A DNA stretch of 64,000 bases from Candidatus Cloacimonadota bacterium (GTDB lineage: Bacteria > Cloacimonadota > Cloacimonadia > Cloacimonadales > Cloacimonadaceae): positions 68,852 to 132,851 of the forward strand of contig JASKKR010000001.1 in assembly GCA_030154085.1 (NCBI GenBank), written 5' to 3'. Position numbers and translations under genes: made by a program. Under the pieces are notes generated by a model, which had not been told where the DNA came from, did not search any database, and saw nothing but the letters and a program-made list of their open reading frames with translations. Shown here one piece after another: positions 54,851 through 64,000 of the stretch (within the stretch, counting starts at the first letter, position 1; every line of letters starts with the position of its first letter).

Positions 54851-57800
54851 TTATTTCATCATTATCATTTTTTTGGTAGCGCTGAACTTACCGGTGTTCA
54901 TCTTGTAGAAATATACACCAGATGAGACAGGGCGGTTGTTCATATCTGTACCTTTCCAAACCACACTATGTTCGCCGGCAGCTTTGTGTTCGTCGACCAA
55001 GCGATTTACCAATTGACCCTTGAGGTTGTAAATCTCAATCGAAACATCGGAAGCTTCTTTTAAGCTGTAGCGGATAGTAGTTTCCGGGTTGAAAGGATTG
55101 GGATAGTTACCCTGAAGGGCATTAGCGAAGGAAGGAACCACGATATCTTCATTTGCTACGCCGCCGTCTGAATGGATAGAGAAGTTATCTACCATAAATA
55201 CGAAAGCGTTGTCAGATACGCAACGGATCCCGATGTAGACTTGCTGTCCGTCATATGCCGATAGATCATAGTTATATTCAGTCCAGTTAGTAGGAGCTTC
55301 CACGTAGTTTGCACCACTCACATACATGAATTGATTGGGGTTGATCGTGGGGAAAGTGGAAACACCAACCCGGAAGCGTTCATAGCCATAGACATCGGTG
55401 AAGCTTTTTGCATTGAATTTCAAGGAGCTATTGGATCCGAGGCTTACGCGTTCTGTGATTAACCAGTCATTGTTAGTAACATTCACAGCAGCAAAGCTAG
55501 CAGCAAACTTGTCACCTTCAAGGGGGTCCATACCTTCGATCGGAGGTACGGTCTGAGAAGGATTGAAGATTATGTAAGCCATTGGATTTTCGCTACCAGG
55601 GAATGTAATATTACTGAATCCATAAGTTGGTGCACTGTCTTGATCGAGTAGAATCCAGTTATCGAATCCTGTGGCGAAATCTGGATACTCTTCAAAACTA
55701 TCAGAGAAGATAGTTTCGGCGATTTCAAGATTTACGTTCACATCGACGGTTACGGTTGGGGATTCTCCAGTATGATAGACAGCACTAACACCATATACAT
55801 AATCACCGTTGGGGAGATCATGATCTGTATAAGAGGTAATGGTAGGATTAGAGATTTGCGCTATCAAAGCACCATCGCGATACACTTTGTATCCCAAGAG
55901 GAATCCGCGGTCGTGGTTTCTGCTTGGGGTTATGTGTTTCATTGCTAGTTCGCCTTGAGGGCGCATGGTTGGGGTTTCAGCGATGGCAGGCAGGCTGATA
56001 GCTTTGGTGTTCATATTGTCTGCTACAAAGCCTTGAATAAGCCAGTTGAAAGTAAGTTCAGCATTTACTTGGCTCAGAGTAGTCCATCCACCCATGTTCA
56101 TAATATTACCTTTACCCTCGACTTGCGGACCGTTATCGCAACCGGCAGGGTATCCACCTTGAGTATTGACATTGTAGCCAATCCAGAGTTGCATTCCGGA
56201 AGTAATATTCACAGGGGTATTAAGGTAGACTGTATTCCAATCTTCGATTACATGATTTGTGACCACTTGGCTGAGTATGAGTTCGCCAGGAACAGTGGTA
56301 GATCCGCCAGTCCAGATTTTTACAGTGTAAATAGCATTTTGAAACATAGGTACGAACTTAACCTGAATCAAACTACTTCCCACGTAATCAGCAAGATCGT
56401 TAGCATCGTAGCGGTGAGCAACGTCAAAGTTTGCCACGCTGTTTGTTCCGATGCCGTTTCCGATGGCAGAATTATCACTCCAGGAGATCCATTCTCCGTC
56501 GACTTCTGGTTGAGGAGAAGTCCAATCAAGAGTCACATCATTTCCATTTACAGTGTAGGCGAGGTCTATCGGAGGCGTGAAATCTTCCACTATGATTTCG
56601 ATAGGATCAGTAGGTACTGATTCACCGGCATCATAGATGGCAGTCACTGTGTATTCATAGGTGCCAAAATCGACGTCGTTGTCTACATATTCAAGAGTTT
56701 CAGGATTATCAACCGTTTCCATAAGGACACCATCACGATATACTTTGTATCCGATGAGTTCGCTTTCTCTGGTAGCAGTAGTATTTGCCATGCGTAGAGA
56801 AGGAATGCTATGCAAATTCAGAGTGCCTTTCTGCGGAGCTCTGGGAGCTTCAGCGATAGGAGCAGGCATTAGAACTCTGTCGAAGTTACTATCCAGATAG
56901 CCTTGAATTGACCAGTTGTAATCAAGTTCAGGATTCAATGCTGCAAGCTGAGACCAACCGTTCAGATTGATCATATTGCCTTTACCAGCTATCGCAGGAC
57001 CGTTATCGCAACCGGCAGGGTGTCCACCTTGAGTATTAGACTCAAAACCGAACCAAAAATCCTGGTTTTCAGGTATTGGGATAGGATTGGTGAGTTCTAC
57101 AGTATTCCATTGACCAATGATTGGAGCAGTAACTTGTTGAGTATGTACCAAGTTTGCAGGACCTGAGATGGATCCACCTGTCCATACTTTGATGCTGTAT
57201 GTGCAATTAGCTTCAGCAGGCACGAATTGGACGTGGGTCAGAGCGCGCCCCTGATAGTCAGCTAGATCTGAAGGGGTGTAACGGTGAGCGACATCAAATA
57301 TGGCAGCACTGTTTGTCCCGATTGAAGTTCCAATTTCATTAGGATTGCACCATGTGACCCAATCGCCTGTGGGCGGAGGAACAGGAGCATCCCAACTAAG
57401 ATGTACATCATTTTCGATCACGTAACCTGCAAGATTAGATGGAGGATAGAGATCGTCCGGAGCTTCAGCCACACCAACACCAGTTAGAGCCACAGTGTGT
57501 AATTCACGTACGATATTATCTTGCAGTGTGACGGTTGCATCGTGGGTTCCCACAGCAGTTGGGGCATAGACGACGTTGAAGCTAAAGCTCTGTCCTGCAG
57601 TTAGGTTAGCCGGCAAGGTGGGAAGGCCGCTAAGGCTCATCATTTCGCTGCCAGAGATACCTATAGAGCTAACCGTAAGAGTACCATCTCCTGCATTGCT
57701 AACTGTGAAGCTTTGAGTTGCAGTTTCGCCAACAAGCACGTTGCCAAAGTCATAACTTGTAGGATCTATGGCAAATATTGGGGTTTCTGTATTGGTTGCT

Positions 57801-60800
57801 TCTTGGATGGTGACGTTATCAACCATAAGATCTACATCACCGCCAGCAGTAGTGGATTCTGCATAGAAGGAAATGTAGAACATACCGGTGATGTCAGTCA
57901 GCGGGATGGTCACATTCATGCCAGTATTTGGTATCTCATTATATACATAATCACTACCAGTGTTGTTCCATTCACGTAGAATCACAGGATCGCTCATCTC
58001 AGCATCTGTGCCCATGATCACGAGGAATCTTTGAGCCTGTTGCAGAGTGGGATCGACAGCAGTTGTTTGGTTCCAAACAGTAAGACCGAGGTCAAAATTC
58101 AGCTCATAATCGCCATCGGTGATATTGATGGGTGGAGTGATGAGCCAGCCATGACGAGCGGAACCATAAACATTAATTTTAGCAGCTTTGTTTACAGGAT
58201 CTGAAATATTTAACCAATCGTCTTGCAACCACTGTGTAGAAGTAGAGGATGTGCCATCAGGATAAAGTCTGGTTATCTGACTCCACTCTGGAGGCATCCA
58301 CTCAGAAGGTTCTGTGCCAAAATCCTCAGTCCAAGGGAAGGTGGATATAATCGGATTGTAGCAGCTACCTGAGAGTTCAACGGTAATCTCTTGGTCGCCA
58401 GCAGTTACGACTATGTTTCCGGTTTGGGTACCAACCTCTGTAGGCTGATATACTACTGTGATTTCAGATGATTCACCGCCTTCAAGGCTGACTGCTGTGA
58501 AAGGTTCATCCAAGGTAAAAGCATCACCGGAGACGACAACAGTCTCTACATTGAGTGTGCCGGCGCCAGAGTTCATGATATTGAAGGTTTTGGTGTGACT
58601 GGTATTAATAATCTGATTACCAAAATTCCAAGTAGTAGGCGATATAGCTAATACAGGTTCAATCGGCATATCACCAAATTCTAATATGATATTTGGGATA
58701 GCAGAGACCACGGTTGCTACTGGAGGAGAGGCAGGATCAGGATTTATGGTGTCTGAATAGTAACGCAAGCTACGTGCTGTGTCAGTATTGGTATTGTAGA
58801 AGTATAAGCTACTTGTATCATAACCAGGAGCATTTTCATCTACTGCAATTACCAAGTTGTCGACGTTATTGTAGGTAAACGGAGTATTAAGGAGGATCTC
58901 AATCCAGCCATTTTCCGCGGGAAGATCAACAAAGCCGTTAAACACTTCAACCAAATCTTCCGCAGGGATCCATTCGTTTGTGTCAAATTCAGACAAATCG
59001 GTGTGACCCATATAGATCACCCAATTGTTTGAAACTGTAGCTTCACCAGCGCCATTCCAGTGATAATAGATCTTTTCAATGCGCTGAGAAGGCATGTTGA
59101 TCTCGGACTGGAGGAAGATGCTCTGAGAATATGTAAAACCAAAGAAAGGATTGATGGGAAGTTTTTGATTAACGGAGCCATCTCCGATAAACACAAGACC
59201 TTCCGGATTTCCTTCAGCGCTCAGAGCTATCTCGATCGTGGTGTTGGTCTGTGCGTTGTCAATGGTTAACGTGGCAGTCACAGGACCTTCAACAGTGACA
59301 GTAGCGGTGACAGGAACTGTGACAGATGCACCAGCTTCTAAAGCAGCAGGAAGATTTGTATCATCAAAGGCAAACATGGATGCATTGGGTCCAGAGATGG
59401 TAATCTCGGAAGCGTTGACGTTCAGTGTCCCACTGCCATTATTTGAGATGATGAGATTGATGGGCTGGGATTCCACGCCTTGAGTAAGGCTACCGAAATC
59501 CATGCTTAGAGGACTGACTGCGAGTATTGGTGCCGCAGGCAACTCGCGAACAGTGACATTGTCCACAAAAAGATCATTATCTCCGTTGCTCTGGGTGGAC
59601 TCTCCGTAGAAAATGAAGTAGACCGGACCTACTACATCATTCAGGACGATGCTTACTTCGGTGCCGGTGTTAGGAATCTCATTGAATACGTAGTCGCTAT
59701 CGACGTTGTTCCACTCACGGAGGATGACGGCATCAGTCATGGCATGGTTTGTAGCCATGGCGACGATGAATTTGTCGTCTTCTTGTGAGTCAGGATTATC
59801 GATAGGATTGCTACTACCATAGTCAGTAAGACCAAGGTCGAATTTCAGCTCATATCCATCAGCAGGTATGACGACTGGAGGAGTGATCAGCCAGCCTTTG
59901 CGGTTAGAGCCGTAGATATTGATCTTGGCAGCATTGTTTCCAGTGGTGCCATTCAACCAATCATCTCTAACCCACTGAACGAGGTTACCATCGATAGTTG
60001 GGAAAATACCACTGGCTTGGCTCCAGTTCAGGGGCATCCAGTCGGCAGCTTCTGTACCAAAATCCACATTCCAAGGGAAGGTGGTGATGGCGGGATTATC
60101 TCTAGTGGTGAAACTTCTAACTCCAGGAAAATCACTGGTGCCGATATCGTTTATCGCCTCAATCGTCCAGTAATAAGTAGTCAAATAATTCAGAGGAGTT
60201 TCCAGAGTGTAGGGAGGCATTACGTTGCTGGCAAAAAGAGTGCTGCCATCAACAGTATCCAGATAGAGATTGTATCCGGTGGGGATGCCGCCGAGTTGAG
60301 AAGGACCCCAATTGAAAGTGGTATATTCTGTTACGCCTACAGCTCCATCAGCAGGGGCTAAAGGCATAGGAACACCGGGGGCTTGGGGAAGAATTCCAGG
60401 ACCTGTAACCGCATCCAGATAGAAGGCGGCGTTACCCAGAGAAGTGCGGAAACCAATGTAGTGACCACCTGCAGCATCGCTGAGATCTACTGTAAAGCTT
60501 TGCCAAGTGCTTGCGGTATCTACATAGGATTCATCCAGGAGAATCCAGTTATCCCGATCGGTGGAATATACAAGTTCCAACGCTACGCTTGCATCTGTGA
60601 CTCTCAGATCAAAGGACATCATGTCTCCAGCAGAGATGTCGAGCATCGGAGTGGAGAGAATGTATTGGTCTGTGGTAGAGCCATACTTATATGCAGAAGC
60701 TGAACCATGAGTAGAATTTGCCGTACTGCGAGTCCAGCTGGTTGAACCCAAAGAAACCCAGCCAACAGGCGGGACGCTTTCTTCAAAGCTTTCTGCCAAT

Positions 60801-61717
60801 TGACCTTCAGCCAAAGTATTAAAGCTCCACACAGGAGCGTCAATTGCATCACCGTGATCGTTATAGGGAACGACCTGCCAGTAGTAGGTAGTGGAAGCAG
60901 TAAGATCTGCGGCATCATAGCTTGTCTCATTCCCCAGATCTGCTAGGAAAGCAGGAGGATTGACAGTGTCAAAGTAAAGTTTGTATCCTGTGGGTAAACC
61001 CCCACCAGCTGACCACTGTAAAGTCACACTATTTCCAAGTATGGTGACACCATTTCCAGGATAAATTAGGTTTGCGGCACTGGGCGGATCGGTGATCTGC
61101 AGAGCGCTCATATTGAAGGTGATGTTGCTGCGCAATTGGCTAAGTGTGCCAGTTGTAGCATTAATAGCTTCACTAGAGTCGTTTTGATAACGCAACGAAC
61201 TGTTAAAGCCAGTTGAAGTATAAAAAACAGAGGCATTCTCGCTGTATGTACCAGGAATTATGCTGGTGACAATATCAACCAAAATGTTTGAGGTGCCATC
61301 CCATTCAAAGGGGGTATTGAAAGCATGAACATTCATACCTTCAACTGGCAAGAAATCATTTTCATAGAAGACTTCAGTATATGTCCCATCTTCAAAAGTG
61401 CTGGAAAGGACGCTCTGATCGGTGGTTTTAATGCGAATTGTAAAATTCGGCATCGGGGAGCAGTTGTTTACGCTGGACACATTAAATGCGAGCGAGTTAA
61501 TGGGACCTGCTCCACCGCCGGCAGCTTCAATCTCATTGGCAGTGTAAAGGAACTGTTGGCGGAAGTTTTTGTAATAGGTACCATAAGGTGTAGGAACACT
61601 TGATGTTCCATTGTAACTTGTACCATCGCCAATAGTTATATTTACCTGCGCAAAGAGACCACTGAACATCCCCAATCCTAAGATCATGAGGACGACTAAC
61701 AGTTTGTTTCTGTTCAT
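54851..61717 (-). CDS. Giant multidomain secreted adhesin-like protein with sorting tail
   Basis: The 2288-residue protein has a signal peptide (cleavage near GLFAQ). It is a string of extracellular domains: fibronectin type III-like units (LQWSAGGGLPTGYKLYFD), choice-of-anchor J/cleaved-adhesin units (SFEESVPPVGWVSLG; SFEEYPDFATGFDNWI), ASH/choice-of-anchor D units (NFGNQIINTSHTKTFNIMN; YDFGNVLVGETATQSF) and two large modules of about 290 residues that are tandem duplicates (residues about 1423-1990). The end is NYPNPFNPETTIRYSL plus a FlgD/T9SS type Ig fold with a basic tail (KKMIMMK). It is probably displayed at the cell surface for adhesion or polymer binding. AAGGAG lies six bases before the ATG. 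Confidence 0.9.
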   Translation of the reverse strand: MNRNKLLVVLMILGLGMFSGLFAQVNITIGDGTSYNGTSSVPTPYGTYYKNFRQQFLYTANEIEAAGGGAGPINSLAFNVSSVNNCSPMPNFTIRIKTTDQSVLSSTFEDGTYTEVFYENDFLPVEGMNVHAFNTPFEWDGTSNILVDIVTSIIPGTYSENASVFYTSTGFNSSLRYQNDSSEAINATTGTLSQLRSNITFNMSALQITDPPSAANLIYPGNGVTILGNSVTLQWSAGGGLPTGYKLYFDTVNPPAFLADLGNETSYDAADLTASTTYYWQVVPYNDHGDAIDAPVWSFNTLAEGQLAESFEESVPPVGWVSLGSTSWTRSTANSTHGSASAYKYGSTTDQYILSTPMLDISAGDMMSFDLRVTDASVALELVYSTDRDNWILLDESYVDTASTWQSFTVDLSDAAGGHYIGFRTSLGNAAFYLDAVTGPGILPQAPGVPMPLAPADGAVGVTEYTTFNWGPSQLGGIPTGYNLYLDTVDGSTLFASNVMPPYTLETPLNYLTTYYWTIEAINDIGTSDFPGVRSFTTRDNPAITTFPWNVDFGTEAADWMPLNWSQASGIFPTIDGNLVQWVRDDWLNGTTGNNAAKINIYGSNRKGWLITPPVVIPADGYELKFDLGLTDYGSSNPIDNPDSQEDDKFIVAMATNHAMTDAVILREWNNVDSDYVFNEIPNTGTEVSIVLNDVVGPVYFIFYGESTQSNGDNDLFVDNVTVRELPAAPILAVSPLSMDFGSLTQGVESQPINLIISNNGSGTLNVNASEITISGPNASMFAFDDTNLPAALEAGASVTVPVTATVTVEGPVTATLTIDNAQTNTTIEIALSAEGNPEGLVFIGDGSVNQKLPINPFFGFTYSQSIFLQSEINMPSQRIEKIYYHWNGAGEATVSNNWVIYMGHTDLSEFDTNEWIPAEDLVEVFNGFVDLPAENGWIEILLNTPFTYNNVDNLVIAVDENAPGYDTSSLYFYNTNTDTARSLRYYSDTINPDPASPPVATVVSAIPNIILEFGDMPIEPVLAISPTTWNFGNQIINTSHTKTFNIMNSGAGTLNVETVVVSGDAFTLDEPFTAVSLEGGESSEITVVYQPTEVGTQTGNIVVTAGDQEITVELSGSCYNPIISTFPWTEDFGTEPSEWMPPEWSQITRLYPDGTSSTSTQWLQDDWLNISDPVNKAAKINVYGSARHGWLITPPINITDGDYELNFDLGLTVWNQTTAVDPTLQQAQRFLVIMGTDAEMSDPVILREWNNTGSDYVYNEIPNTGMNVTIPLTDITGMFYISFYAESTTAGGDVDLMVDNVTIQEATNTETPIFAIDPTSYDFGNVLVGETATQSFTVSNAGDGTLTVSSIGISGSEMMSLSGLPTLPANLTAGQSFSFNVVYAPTAVGTHDATVTLQDNIVRELHTVALTGVGVAEAPDDLYPPSNLAGYVIENDVHLSWDAPVPPPTGDWVTWCNPNEIGTSIGTNSAAIFDVAHRYTPSDLADYQGRALTHVQFVPAEANCTYSIKVWTGGSISGPANLVHTQQVTAPIIGQWNTVELTNPIPIPENQDFWFGFESNTQGGHPAGCDNGPAIAGKGNMINLNGWSQLAALNPELDYNWSIQGYLDSNFDRVLMPAPIAEAPRAPQKGTLNLHSIPSLRMANTTATRESELIGYKVYRDGVLMETVDNPETLEYVDNDVDFGTYEYTVTAIYDAGESVPTDPIEIIVEDFTPPIDLAYTVNGNDVTLDWTSPQPEVDGEWISWSDNSAIGNGIGTNSVANFDVAHRYDANDLADYVGSSLIQVKFVPMFQNAIYTVKIWTGGSTTVPGELILSQVVTNHVIEDWNTVYLNTPVNITSGMQLWIGYNVNTQGGYPAGCDNGPQVEGKGNIMNMGGWTTLSQVNAELTFNWLIQGFVADNMNTKAISLPAIAETPTMRPQGELAMKHITPSRNHDRGFLLGYKVYRDGALIAQISNPTITSYTDHDLPNGDYVYGVSAVYHTGESPTVTVDVNVNLEIAETIFSDSFEEYPDFATGFDNWILLDQDSAPTYGFSNITFPGSENPMAYIIFNPSQTVPPIEGMDPLEGDKFAASFAAVNVTNNDWLITERVSLGSNSSLKFNAKSFTDVYGYERFRVGVSTFPTINPNQFMYVSGANYVEAPTNWTEYNYDLSAYDGQQVYIGIRCVSDNAFVFMVDNFSIHSDGGVANEDIVVPSFANALQGNYPNPFNPETTIRYSLKEASDVSIEIYNLKGQLVNRLVDEHKAAGEHSVVWKGTDMNNRPVSSGVYFYKMNTGKFSATKKMIMMK
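55740..56575 (-). repeat. Internal module copy 2 in the giant gene
   Basis: This is the second copy of a roughly 290-codon module (coordinates approximate). It is offset by exactly 870 bp from the first at matching points (GGACCGTTATCGCAACCGGC at 56127 here and at 56997). Short stretches are almost identical at DNA level, the rest diverged. Confidence 0.75.
56580..57450 (-). repeat. Internal module copy 1 in the giant gene
   Basis: This is the first copy of the duplicated module (coordinates approximate). It encodes a WVTWCNPNEIG-type jelly-roll part with NTQGGHPAGCDNGP, followed by a fibronectin-like unit with IGYKVYRDG. See copy 2 for the offset. Confidence 0.75.
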
Positions 61718-61804
61718 ATTGTACTCCTTGTTTAGTAAGTATTAATTTTAACTTTCGAATTCGTAGGGTCGAATGCAATTTAACCTTAGAAAAACGACAA
61801 TCTT

Positions 61805-61833
61805 TTCCTAAACACCACTGAATGAAACGTCAA
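61805..61833 (-). promoter_or_regulatory. Candidate promoter for the giant gene
   Basis: TTGACG (61833-61828) and TAGGAA (61810-61805) are separated by 17 bases on the minus strand. It would give an AT-rich leader of about 80 bases before the ribosome binding site at 61724-61729. Confidence 0.5.
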
Positions 61834-61902
61834 TAACTTGTAAAGGAAAATTTCATTGATTACGCTTTTATGTTTCTTTTAGTAGGTATATATCCAGATA
61901 GA

Positions 61903-62802
61903 TTATGATCCCTTCTTACCGACAGTGGCTGCATAAATGACAAATTCTTCATTGCCATCTACCCGGAGAGCGTCGTTGAGGGCTTCATCCAGAAAAGCTC
62001 CGATCATACAAGCTCCACAACCGATAGCCTCGGAAGCCAGATGCAGATTTTGCCCAATATGCCCGGCATCCAGATATAGATAGCGGTATCCGCGCTGACC
62101 ATAGCGCCATACGGTGCGGTAGGGAACAGCGGTGAAGATAAAGTTAACCGCAGAAGTTCTAAACATTTCTTGGCGGAAGCAGGCTTCAAAGATAAGGTTT
62201 TGAATTTCCTGGCTTTCATCGATTAGAATCAAGCAATGTTTGATGGGATGATAGTAATATAAGCCTGGCTTGAGTCCAGTTACTCGGTGAATATTTACAA
62301 AAGTCTCGATGGGATGTCTGCTGCCGGCGGAAGGAACATTGCGGAAAGTGATTTCCATGCGTTCATTGGAGCGGAAATCTCTTGCCCAGCTACTGCAATA
62401 GAGCAGCCATGAGAGCTCTTCTTGGCTGATGGGTTCAGCTGAATATTTGCGCAGGCTGCGGCGTTCAGTGATGGCTTGCTGTAGACTCATGGAACTAAAA
62501 TCCAATTTGCCAACAGCTGGCAAGGCAAAAAGCTCACCACTGCGGGCTTTGATGGCGTCCGGACGGGGGATGCCGCGTTCCTGATCGCTTTTATCGGCAT
62601 AGATGTATCTGGTGAGGCGCACAAAATCAGATCCGATATTCTTTGCTTTTGGGCGTTCAGCCGAGATTTCCTCCAGGAGTGGCTTCATCGTTGATTCCAA
62701 AAGTTTGATCTCCTCGAGGCTGAGTCCTGTTTCTTGGTGGATCTCTTCATCGGTGTAACCGCGGGTCTTGTAATATAGATAGTCAAATGATCTAGGTTCC
62801 AT
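61903..62802 (-). CDS. SagB-type nitroreductase-family dehydrogenase
   Basis: This 299-residue FMN enzyme belongs to the SagB/ThcOx branch of the nitroreductase fold: ITERRSLRKYSAEPIS (about residues 111-126), SWLLYCSSWARDF, GSRHPIETFV and YLDAGHIGQNLHLASEA are typical. Family members include azoline oxidases of peptide natural products, but stand-alone members of unknown role are common and no cyclodehydratase or precursor gene lies nearby, so the peptide role is not supported. About 85 extra N-terminal residues are helical and unusual. It lies 18 bases after manC. Confidence 0.82.
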   Translation of the reverse strand: MEPRSFDYLYYKTRGYTDEEIHQETGLSLEEIKLLESTMKPLLEEISAERPKAKNIGSDFVRLTRYIYADKSDQERGIPRPDAIKARSGELFALPAVGKLDFSSMSLQQAITERRSLRKYSAEPISQEELSWLLYCSSWARDFRSNERMEITFRNVPSAGSRHPIETFVNIHRVTGLKPGLYYYHPIKHCLILIDESQEIQNLIFEACFRQEMFRTSAVNFIFTAVPYRTVWRYGQRGYRYLYLDAGHIGQNLHLASEAIGCGACMIGAFLDEALNDALRVDGNEEFVIYAATVGKKGS

Positions 62803-62820
62803 TTTACCTCCTCATAAGAT

Positions 62821-63876
62821 TTATAATAGATCGTTTCGTCCTTCCTGCCGCAGCCAATCCACCACGTGTTTTACTTCTTCGGCGCGATCTTTAGGCGTCA
62901 GCAGGATGGCATCAGGGGTCTCTATTAGACAGATATCTTCCATGCCAATGAGTGCCACAAACTTATTTGAGCGGATGAAGTTCCCTCTTGAATCAATAGC
63001 ATACAGCTCGGAATTGCTGCTGTTTGAGTTTTCATCTTTGGGAAAGATCTCTGCCAAAGCTTTGAAGCTGCCCACATCCGTCCATCCGATATCCACGGGG
63101 ATGACCACGCGATTGGTGGCTTTTTCCATGATGCCGATATCGATGGGGATGCGAGGCATCATGCGGTATATGGAGGAAATATCTGCGTCATAGCCTTGCT
63201 TTTGCCAAAGCTTGGTTATATCCTCGCAGAGCATTGAGATATCTGGACTGTACTTTGCAAAAGCCGCAGATATACTCTTTATGCTCCAAGTGAAGATACC
63301 GCTATTCCAAAAGAATCTACCAGTCTTCAAAAAGCTTTCCGCTGTGGCTTGATCAGGCTTTTCCTTAAAGCTAATCACTTCAAGGCAATCATCCAAGATG
63401 CTCTCACCCGCTTCGATATAGCCATATCCAGTAGCAGGGTAGTTTGGCACGATCCCAAAGGTAACCAAATATCCAGTCATTGCTGCACTTGCGGAGGTTA
63501 TAAGATGTTCCCTAAACCGTTCATCATCCCGGATCATATGATCTGCTGGAAGCACCACCATCGGGGTTTCGGGGGCATAGCGCTGTTTGAGATATTGAAT
63601 GCTTAGTGCGATGCAGGGTGCTGTATTCATGCCAAAGGGTTCCACGATGACGTTTTCTTTGGGAAGCGAGGGCAGATGCTGGAAGACCAGTTCTGCTTGA
63701 TCTGCTGTAGTTACCACATAGATATCGGTAATCGGGATTATAGGCAAGAGTCTATCTACGCTGAGCTGGATCATCGAGTGTTCATCACTCACTTGCAAAA
63801 ATTGCTTTGGCATCCGTTTGCGGCTTAATGGCCAGAATCTGGTACCAAATCCGCCTGCCATGATTAGGGCTATCAT
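62821..63876 (-). CDS. manC: Mannose-1-phosphate guanylyltransferase
   Basis: This 351-residue nucleotidyltransferase makes GDP-mannose for polysaccharides. It begins with the signature MAGGFGTRFWPLSR (residues 7-20) and PKQFL, and has EPFGMNTAPCIALS and the FWNSGIFTW active-site block. The isomerase domain of the bifunctional form is absent, so this is the short type. It starts 22 bases after the end of a partial gene at the window edge; AGGAGAGG lies before the ATG. Confidence 0.93.
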   Translation of the reverse strand: MIALIMAGGFGTRFWPLSRKRMPKQFLQVSDEHSMIQLSVDRLLPIIPITDIYVVTTADQAELVFQHLPSLPKENVIVEPFGMNTAPCIALSIQYLKQRYAPETPMVVLPADHMIRDDERFREHLITSASAAMTGYLVTFGIVPNYPATGYGYIEAGESILDDCLEVISFKEKPDQATAESFLKTGRFFWNSGIFTWSIKSISAAFAKYSPDISMLCEDITKLWQKQGYDADISSIYRMMPRIPIDIGIMEKATNRVVIPVDIGWTDVGSFKALAEIFPKDENSNSSNSELYAIDSRGNFIRSNKFVALIGMEDICLIETPDAILLTPKDRAEEVKHVVDWLRQEGRNDLL

Positions 63877-63897
63877 AGACCTCTCCTGATGTTGTTA

Positions 63898-63999
63898 TTA
63901 ATGAATGATCTGAGTATCTTCGGGATAGTGAAAGTCCCAAACTTGTGCGGGTATGGGTTTATTGAAGGTAATCTTCGAAAAGCTGTAGCTAACCGTGTT
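63898..63999 (-). CDS. C-terminal end of a protein, possibly LolA-like (partial)
   Basis: Only the last 33 codons lie in the window, ending at TAA (63898-63900). The tail KITFNKPIPAQVWDFHYPEDTQIIH has alternating strands and a short FHYPEDTQII ending that resembles the last strands of LolA-type lipoprotein carriers, but 33 residues are too few to be sure. It lies 21 bases before manC and is probably in the same operon. Confidence 0.4.
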   Translation of the reverse strand, partial: NTVSYSFSKITFNKPIPAQVWDFHYPEDTQIIH

Positions 64000-64000
64000 T

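Noticed and set aside
61903-62802. Thiazole/oxazole-modified peptide cluster around the SagB-type gene
   Set aside because: No cyclodehydratase, precursor peptide or transporter gene is adjacent; neighbours are manC and an adhesin-like gene.

Overview
The window is a gene-dense, moderate-GC bacterial chromosome segment. The best guess is an uncultivated member of the FCB group, possibly Cloacimonadota. This is inferred from several traits: C-terminal FlgD/T9SS-type sorting tails on secreted proteins, an IleRS of the GIHH type known from Bacteroidota-like lineages, an outer membrane (BamA/TamA-like barrel, MCE protein, SurA-type foldases, lipoproteins), and plain AGGAG ribosome binding sites with TTGACA/TATAAT promoters. 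I could not run a phylogenetic search. No CRISPR array, rRNA, tRNA, phage or IS transposase was recognised.

Layout. 0-2.2 kb: minus-strand operon ispG plus two half-size CHR (chromate-type) transporters. 2.8-8.0 kb: envelope operon of a secreted GATase-like protein, an MCE protein and a 1004-residue metallopeptidase/beta-propeller/barrel fusion. 8.0-13.0 kb: pepA, a zinc-type ABC uptake operon with a hairpin directly before its first gene, and a coupled C5-epimerase-like protein. 12.9-14.3 kb: DUF2156-like and GNAT acyltransferases. 14.8-19.7 kb: DUF4139 protein, small heat-shock protein, DUF4390 protein, and an NtrY/NtrC-like two-component pair. 20.0-24.2 kb: two Cys-cluster small proteins and ileS. 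24.2-30.8 kb: a zinc-ribbon/pseudokinase/SUMF fusion, two exported proteins, obgE and dprA. 31.3-35.8 kb: a small barrel protein and an iron alcohol dehydrogenase converging on a dihydropyrimidine-dehydrogenase-like flavoprotein.

From 35.9 to 54 kb almost everything is on the minus strand and typical of an origin-proximal region: rfbB, parB, parA, rsmG, a solenoid/HEAT secreted protein, smpB-mtaD-mtnA, an HtrA-like protease, DUF116-fmt-def, yajC, pgpA, two peptidyl-prolyl isomerases, a lipoprotein, and dnaA. dnaA is flanked on both sides by DnaA boxes, several spaced 11 bp apart, which looks like a bipartite oriC. 54.8-63.9 kb holds a 2288-residue multidomain adhesin-like protein with an internal 870-bp duplication, a SagB-type nitroreductase and manC.

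The most unusual signal is not a gene. A 106-108 bp palindrome-rich element occurs five times. All copies are intergenic, one in each of the five largest gene-free gaps, and four of the five point toward the start of the next gene about 250-310 bp away. It is described copy by copy below and as separate findings.
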